A stretch of DNA of 64,000 bases. Source: Sphingomonas sp. NFR04. Its GTDB lineage: Bacteria; Pseudomonadota; Alphaproteobacteria; Sphingomonadales; Sphingomonadaceae. Where the stretch lies: the NCBI RefSeq assembly GCF_900114095.1, contig NZ_FORV01000001.1, positions 620,001 to 684,000 of the forward strand, given 5' to 3'. Below are positions 59,651-64,000 of this stretch, in pieces (the stretch's first letter is position 1; each line of letters starts with the position of its first letter). Both the position numbers and the translations under genes were made by a program. The notes under the pieces were generated by a model, which saw nothing but the letters and a program-made list of their open reading frames with translations, was not told where the DNA came from and did no database searches.

Positions 59651-60930
59651 ATGCTCCCGATGCACCGCTCGATCGCGGCACCCGCCTTCGCTCAATCCTC
59701 GGCGGATCGGCGGGCAATCTCGTCGAATGGTATGACTGGTATGCCTATGCGGCGCTGGCGAGCTATCTCGCCCCGCATTTCTTCGCGCCCGGCACCGCGC
59801 AGGATCTGAACGCCTGGATCGTCTTCGCCATCGGCTTTTTCATGCGCCCGATCGGCGGCTGGCTGATGGGCGTCTATGGCGACCGGCACGGCCGCAAGGC
59901 AGGGCTGAGCCTGTCGGTGACGCTGATGTGCGCGGGTTCGCTGCTGATCGCCGCAACCCCGAGCTACAGCGCGATCGGCTGGCCGGCGACGGCGGCGCTG
60001 GTGATCGCGCGGCTGCTGCAGGGCCTGTCGCTCGGCGGCGAATATGGCGCCAGCGCCACCTATCTCTCGGAGATGGCGGGCCGGCGGCACCGCGGCTTCT
60101 TCTCCAGCTTCCAATATGTCACGCTGATCTCGGGCCAGCTTACCGCGCTGGTGGCGCTGCTCGCGCTGCAGGCGGTGCTGCCCGAAGGGAGCCTGCGCGA
60201 ATGGGGCTGGCGGCTGCCCTTCGCGCTGGGCGGCGCACTGGCGCTGCTCGTCTACTGGCTCCGCCGCCGCCTTGCCGAGACCGAGAGCTTCGCCAGGCGC
60301 GACCGCAAGGCCGCCTCGGGTGGCTTGGCCCTGTTCCGCCAGCATCCGCGCGAGGCGATGCTGGTGCTGCTGCTCACCGCCGGCGGCACCCTCGCCTTCT
60401 ACGCCTACACCATCTACCCGATTACCTTCCTCAAGAAGACCGCCGGCTTCTCCGATGCGGCTGCGACGCAGGTGAATGCGGCGGCGCTCTTTGTGTTCAT
60501 GCTGGTCCAGCCGCTGGCCGGCGCGCTGTCGGATCGGATCGGCCGCAAGCCGCTGATGATCGGCTTCGGGGTGCTGGGCGTCTGCTGCACCTACCCGATC
60601 TTCGTGGCGATGGAGGGGGTGCGCGACGGGCTTTCGGCCTTCTGGCTGATGACCGCGGCGCTGCTGATCGTCACCGGCTACACCGCGATCAACGCGGTGG
60701 TGAAGGCGGAGCTGTTCCCCGCGCATATCCGCACGCTGGGCGTTGCCCTGCCCTATGCCATGGCCAACGCGATCTTCGGCGGCACCGCGCCCTCGGTGGC
60801 GCTATGGTTCAAGCAGGAAGGCTGGGAGCGCGGCTTCTACTGGTATGTCACCGCAATGATCGGCATCTCGCTGGTCACCTATGCGACGATGCGGGACACC
60901 GCCCGCACCAGCCGCATCGCCGAGGACTGA
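59644..60930 (+). CDS. MFS transporter, metabolite:H+ symporter (KgtP-like)
   Basis: The 428-residue protein has about 12 membrane helices and metabolite-H+-symporter motifs: SAGNLVEWYDWYAYA near the N-terminus, FFMRPIGGWLMGVYGDRHGR (MFS loop 2-3), QGLSLGGEYGASATYLSEMA and LSDRIGRKPLMIGFG. These fit alpha-ketoglutarate, citrate or shikimate permeases, so a carboxylate is the likely substrate. The ATG at 59644 is chosen; an in-frame ATG at 59602 lies in the repeat. Convergent with the receiver gene 3 bases on. Confidence 0.9.
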   Translation: MAHAPDAPLDRGTRLRSILGGSAGNLVEWYDWYAYAALASYLAPHFFAPGTAQDLNAWIVFAIGFFMRPIGGWLMGVYGDRHGRKAGLSLSVTLMCAGSLLIAATPSYSAIGWPATAALVIARLLQGLSLGGEYGASATYLSEMAGRRHRGFFSSFQYVTLISGQLTALVALLALQAVLPEGSLREWGWRLPFALGGALALLVYWLRRRLAETESFARRDRKAASGGLALFRQHPREAMLVLLLTAGGTLAFYAYTIYPITFLKKTAGFSDAAATQVNAAALFVFMLVQPLAGALSDRIGRKPLMIGFGVLGVCCTYPIFVAMEGVRDGLSAFWLMTAALLIVTGYTAINAVVKAELFPAHIRTLGVALPYAMANAIFGGTAPSVALWFKQEGWERGFYWYVTAMIGISLVTYATMRDTARTSRIAED

Positions 60931-60933
60931 GGC

Positions 60934-61320
60934 TCAGGCGAGAATCGCGCCGCCGCGCTTTGCGAGCACCCGGCCGATTGCGTCGAACAGTGCGTCCATC
61001 GCCACCGGCTTGAACAGCACATCGTCCGCACCGGTCGCCAGACAGCGTTCGCGCAGGTCGAGCGCGGTATCGGCGGTCACGACGATGATCGGCAACTCGG
61101 CCTTGGCATCGGGACGCGCCCGGATCTGGCGAATCGTCTCGAACCCGTCGGTGCCGGGCATGCGCAGATCGACCAGGACGATATCGAAGGTCTCGCCATC
61201 GATTCGGGCGAGACCTTCTTCCGCCCAGGCGGCTTCGGCCATCGTCGCGCCAGCTACGTCGAGCATGTCCTTGACGACGCGCCGATTCATCGGATCGTCC
61301 TCGATGAACAGGACGTTCAT
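60934..61320 (-). CDS. stand-alone receiver (response regulator) protein
   Basis: The 128-residue protein is a single receiver domain: MNVLFIEDDPMNRRVVKDML (acidic pocket Glu7-Asp9), phospho-Asp51 in IVLVDLRMPGTDGF, Thr in VVTADTA and Lys in LFKPVAMD. It has no output domain, so it may relay phosphate like CheY, Spo0F or a DivK-type protein. Position downstream of the hybrid kinase suggests that kinase as partner. A GTG two codons upstream is an alternative start. Confidence 0.9.
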   Translation of the reverse strand: MNVLFIEDDPMNRRVVKDMLDVAGATMAEAAWAEEGLARIDGETFDIVLVDLRMPGTDGFETIRQIRARPDAKAELPIIVVTADTALDLRERCLATGADDVLFKPVAMDALFDAIGRVLAKRGGAILA

Positions 61321-61389
61321 CGACACTGGCCCTTCTGGGCAGAAACCGGCGTTCTGGCCACGTTGTGCATGTCTAGGTGTGTTATCGCC

Positions 61390-63849
61390 CTAAGCCGCCT
61401 GCGAGACAAGCGGGTCGTTCCCCAGTTTGTTCTTTTTCCGCGCGGACGCGGGCAGTGCCGCTGTTACCAATTCCGTCCCAGCCACCGGCTTTTCTATCAC
61501 CTGTGTTAGGCCGGCGTCCAGAAATTGCGAATGTTGTTCGGCGTCCTGACCGCTCCAGAGCAAGGTAGTGCACAGATTGGGCTGTATCCTGCACAGGATA
61601 GCAATCCCCTCCACTAGATCTTGCGTTGGGGTGGCGAGTGCGGCTTCGTCAATCACCAGCGCATCGAACTGCTCCAATTCGAGTAGCTGCAGGGCTTCAT
61701 CGCCGTCCTTGGCGAATCGGACGCGATCGACCTCGGCCTCGAACAGGGTCCGCAGCATCGCCCGGGTGATCGGATTGCGCTCTAGGATGAGCACGCCGGT
61801 ACCTGCATCGGCAGCGCTGGGCAGCGCCGTCGGCGGCTCGGCACGGAGGAGCGGCAGGTCCAGCGTGAAGGTCGACCCCTCGCCCGGCGTGCTCGCCACG
61901 CGGATGACGCCACCCAGCGCCTCGGCGAGGTTGCGGCAGATGGTGAGGCCCAGCCCGGTACCGCCATATTGGCGCGTGGTGCTCGAATCCGCCTGGCGGA
62001 AGCTCTCGAAAATCTCGCCCAGCTTGTCCGCCGGAATGCCGATGCCGGTATCGGAGACCGCGATCCGCAGGCGTTCGCCGGCATCGCCTTCGCCCTGCAC
62101 CGCCTCCGCTTTCAGCCCGATCGCGCCGGCCGAAGTGAATTTGAGCGCGTTCGACAGCAGGTTGAACAGCAGCTGCCGCAGCCGACTGGGATCGCTGACG
62201 ATCCAGCCGGGCGCGCCGTCCAGCTGGACGTCGAAGGCGAGCCCCTTGGCGTGCGCCGGATCGGTCCACAGCCGCGCGACTTCCTCGGCGAGGGTGCGGA
62301 AGTCCATCGGCACGGGGTCGACGCTGAGATTGCCGCTCTCGATCTTGGCGACATCGAGAATGTCGTCGACCAGCGCCCGCATCGTCAGCCCCGCGCCCTG
62401 CACCACTTCCAGCCGCTCGCGCACGTCTCCGGCGATGGCGTCGTCCGCCAGCATCACCTGGGTCATGCCGAGGATGCCGTTCAGGGGCGTGCGGATCTCG
62501 TGGCTGGTGGTCGCCAGGAACTCGGTCTTGGCGCGCAGGGCCTTTTCGAGCGCGGCATTGGTGGAGGCGAGCACGCGGTTGGCCGCGCGCACCTGGTTGC
62601 GGCTGCGCCGGATGGTGAACAGCCCGACGCTGAGCAGCAGGATCACCACCAGGGTGGCGAGACCGAGCGAGAGGAACAGCACGCGCTGGAAATGTGCGGC
62701 CTTTTGCAGTTGCTCGGTCTTGAGCCGCTGGATGGTCAGTTCCTGGTTCGCATAGTCGAACCGGGCCGCCATCAGCGCGGCGCTGTTGGTGGTCGCCACC
62801 TTGGCCGCCTCGTCGCTCAGCCGCTTGAGCGCCTCGAGGTGCCGCAGCGCCAGCCGATCCTCGCCGAGCTTGCGATAGATAAGGTACGCGAACAGGTGCG
62901 GCGTGCGAAAATCCTGGGTGGTCGTCTTCAGGTCGATACCCTCGAACGTCTCCCCGATCAGTGCCGCCGCGCGCGGGAGATTGCCCTCGTCCTTCGCCAG
63001 CTTGGCGGCGGTTGACTTCAGCAGGCGCTCCAAGCCGCCCACATCGACCCCTTTGGCGAGCGCAAACGCGCGATCCAGCGTCGCATGCGCGTCACGCAGA
63101 TCGCGCGCTTCGATCTGGCTTCGCGCCAAATTGTCCAGGATGCGCGCTTCCAGCACCGGCTTGCCGAGCTTCCGCGCCAGGCGCACGGCTTCGGTATACT
63201 CGGCATCGGCTTCGCGGTAGCGCTCCAGAATGAGCAGCACGTTGCCGCGACTGTTGTGCAGGCTGAGCGACAGAATGTCGTCTCCGCCATAGAGCAAGGA
63301 CGCCTGCCGGAAATAGCGTTCGGCCCGGTGATCGTCGTGCGCGACCACATAGAGGGAGCCGATCGACTGAAGCGCCAGTGCCTGGCTGCGCACCTCGTGC
63401 AATTGTTCGAAGATGCGATAGGCGCGCTGGAATGCAGATAGCGCCTCGGCAGCCTGATCGCGCATCATGTACAGGTTGCCGAGCGAGAGCAGCAGATCGC
63501 CCTTAACCCGTACCGGTGCGGCGATCGGCGCGACCGCCCGTTGCGCTTCCTCGATCGAAGCGCGGGCCGCATTGATGTCGTCGGAGCGCAGCTGCAGCTC
63601 CGCACGCAGCCAAAGGGCGGTGCCGCGGATGAGCGCGCGCTGGCTGGGGTCGGAGGCTCGATCGGCGGCAGTGTTGATCCGGTCGATCAGCGGCTTCGGA
63701 TCTGCCGATTGATCGACGATGCGATCGCGCGCCTGTGCCACGAGCCCCGCGACGTTGGACGGCAACTGCTGCGCATGCAGCGCTGCAGGCAAGGCGACGA
63801 TCAGAAGTAGCGGGACAGCGCGAGCGATCAGGCGCCCGGAGCGGTTCAC
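61390..63849 (-). CDS. TPR-containing hybrid sensor histidine kinase
   Basis: The 819-residue protein starts at GTG 63849 with a signal peptide (MNRSGRLIARAVPLLLIVAL, then PAALHAQ), a helical TPR-like region (about 35-370), one membrane helix (388-413), a coiled coil, the kinase core and a C-terminal receiver. The H-box is FLATTSHEIRTPLNGILGMT (His450), with NLLSNALKFT, VSDTGIGIP and YGGTGLGLTICRNLAEALGG. The receiver (about 685-790) is degenerate: the acidic pair is ER in VLILERNPITR and the usual MP after the phospho-Asp is missing, though VIDEAA keeps an Asp and EKPVA a Lys. It may no longer be phosphorylated. GTGA overlap joins it to the EAL gene. Confidence 0.9.
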   Translation of the reverse strand: MNRSGRLIARAVPLLLIVALPAALHAQQLPSNVAGLVAQARDRIVDQSADPKPLIDRINTAADRASDPSQRALIRGTALWLRAELQLRSDDINAARASIEEAQRAVAPIAAPVRVKGDLLLSLGNLYMMRDQAAEALSAFQRAYRIFEQLHEVRSQALALQSIGSLYVVAHDDHRAERYFRQASLLYGGDDILSLSLHNSRGNVLLILERYREADAEYTEAVRLARKLGKPVLEARILDNLARSQIEARDLRDAHATLDRAFALAKGVDVGGLERLLKSTAAKLAKDEGNLPRAAALIGETFEGIDLKTTTQDFRTPHLFAYLIYRKLGEDRLALRHLEALKRLSDEAAKVATTNSAALMAARFDYANQELTIQRLKTEQLQKAAHFQRVLFLSLGLATLVVILLLSVGLFTIRRSRNQVRAANRVLASTNAALEKALRAKTEFLATTSHEIRTPLNGILGMTQVMLADDAIAGDVRERLEVVQGAGLTMRALVDDILDVAKIESGNLSVDPVPMDFRTLAEEVARLWTDPAHAKGLAFDVQLDGAPGWIVSDPSRLRQLLFNLLSNALKFTSAGAIGLKAEAVQGEGDAGERLRIAVSDTGIGIPADKLGEIFESFRQADSSTTRQYGGTGLGLTICRNLAEALGGVIRVASTPGEGSTFTLDLPLLRAEPPTALPSAADAGTGVLILERNPITRAMLRTLFEAEVDRVRFAKDGDEALQLLELEQFDALVIDEAALATPTQDLVEGIAILCRIQPNLCTTLLWSGQDAEQHSQFLDAGLTQVIEKPVAGTELVTAALPASARKKNKLGNDPLVSQAA

Positions 63850-64000
63850 GCGCGCGTCCACGAACTTCCGGACCGGAGAAACACGGGACGGTTCGCCATG
63901 GTCTCGGCAAGCTGGTCCTGCTCGCCCAGATAGGTGCACAGCGCCGGAAACGGCACGGGACGCGAGATCAGATAGCCCTGCACCAGATCGCAGCCCATCA
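63846..64000 (-). CDS. EAL-domain protein, C-terminal end only
   Basis: The gene runs off the right edge. About 50 C-terminal residues are visible: MGCDLVQGYLISRPVPFPAL followed by CTYLGEQDQLAETMANRPVF and a short end. GCDLVQGYLISRPVP is the usual last strand of EAL phosphodiesterase domains. The stop overlaps the hybrid kinase start (GTGA). If the rest is intact, c-di-GMP turnover and the TPR kinase are encoded in one operon. Confidence 0.75.
   Translation of the reverse strand, partial: MGCDLVQGYLISRPVPFPALCTYLGEQDQLAETMANRPVFLRSGSSWTRA

Overview
The window is GC-rich DNA from an alphaproteobacterium, most likely a Sphingomonas-type member of the Sphingomonadaceae. The evidence is gene order and content: dnaA next to rpsT with no dnaN, the rpmH-rnpA-yidD-yidC-engB block, the smr-mltA-tim44/secB arrangement, an alphaproteobacterial-style chemotaxis operon, and FliN/FliO/FliP divergent from FlgC-FliE-FliQ-FliR-FlhB. 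Almost everything is chromosomal core. I see no phage, insertion sequence, integrase, CRISPR array or rRNA. Genes are densely packed, with many 4-bp ATGA/GTGA overlaps and many GTG or TTG starts.

Layout. 1-7236 (minus): chemotaxis operon mcp-cheW(three domains)-cheB-cheR-cheA-STAS. 7523-10578: tRNA-Leu(CAA), a formate/nitrite-type channel, two small unknown genes and yifB. 10734-14431 (plus): rpmH, rnpA, yidD, yidC, engB and a gamma-glutamylcyclotransferase-like gene, covering ribosome, RNase P and membrane-insertion functions. 14487-18939: S9 peptidase, GST, cupin and dapE. 18944-23314 (minus): a c-di-GMP enzyme, an Smr protein, MltA and a Tim44-like protein. 23476-26884 (plus): secB, murJ and trpS. 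27069-31693: flagellar export and rod genes in two divergent operons. 31716-35994: a Fur-box-preceded siderophore receptor operon with DUF3649, PepSY and DUF3325 inner-membrane genes. 35998-37291: deaminase and two small exported proteins. 37333-40801 (minus): mutM, rpsT, dnaA and a GNAT gene. 41074-48312 (plus): ubiE, ubiB, a membrane protein, coaBC, a hydrolase, dut, an unknown gene and a MoeB/ThiF protein. 48358-54301: nucleotide-sugar genes (UDP-glucuronate epimerase, WbpA-type dehydrogenase, galU, wecB, wecC) for surface polysaccharide. 54298-56004: phosphatase, FKBP and rpsU. 56227-64000: two-component pair, dioxygenase-like lipoprotein, MFS transporter, receiver protein, TPR hybrid kinase and the end of an EAL protein.

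Two non-coding features stand out. First, seven intergenic inverted-repeat elements with C-rich/G-rich arms are scattered through the window. One reads in frame into the N-terminus of the hydrolase after coaBC, and another supplies the ribosome binding site of ubiB. Second, the AT-rich gap upstream of dnaA carries eight GANTC (CcrM-type) sites and a perfect 10-bp-arm palindrome, which points to methylation-linked control of dnaA. The chemotaxis array is also unusual: a soluble receptor with two signalling tips paired with a triple CheW protein. An approximately 100-bp degenerate direct repeat flanks the dioxygenase gene.
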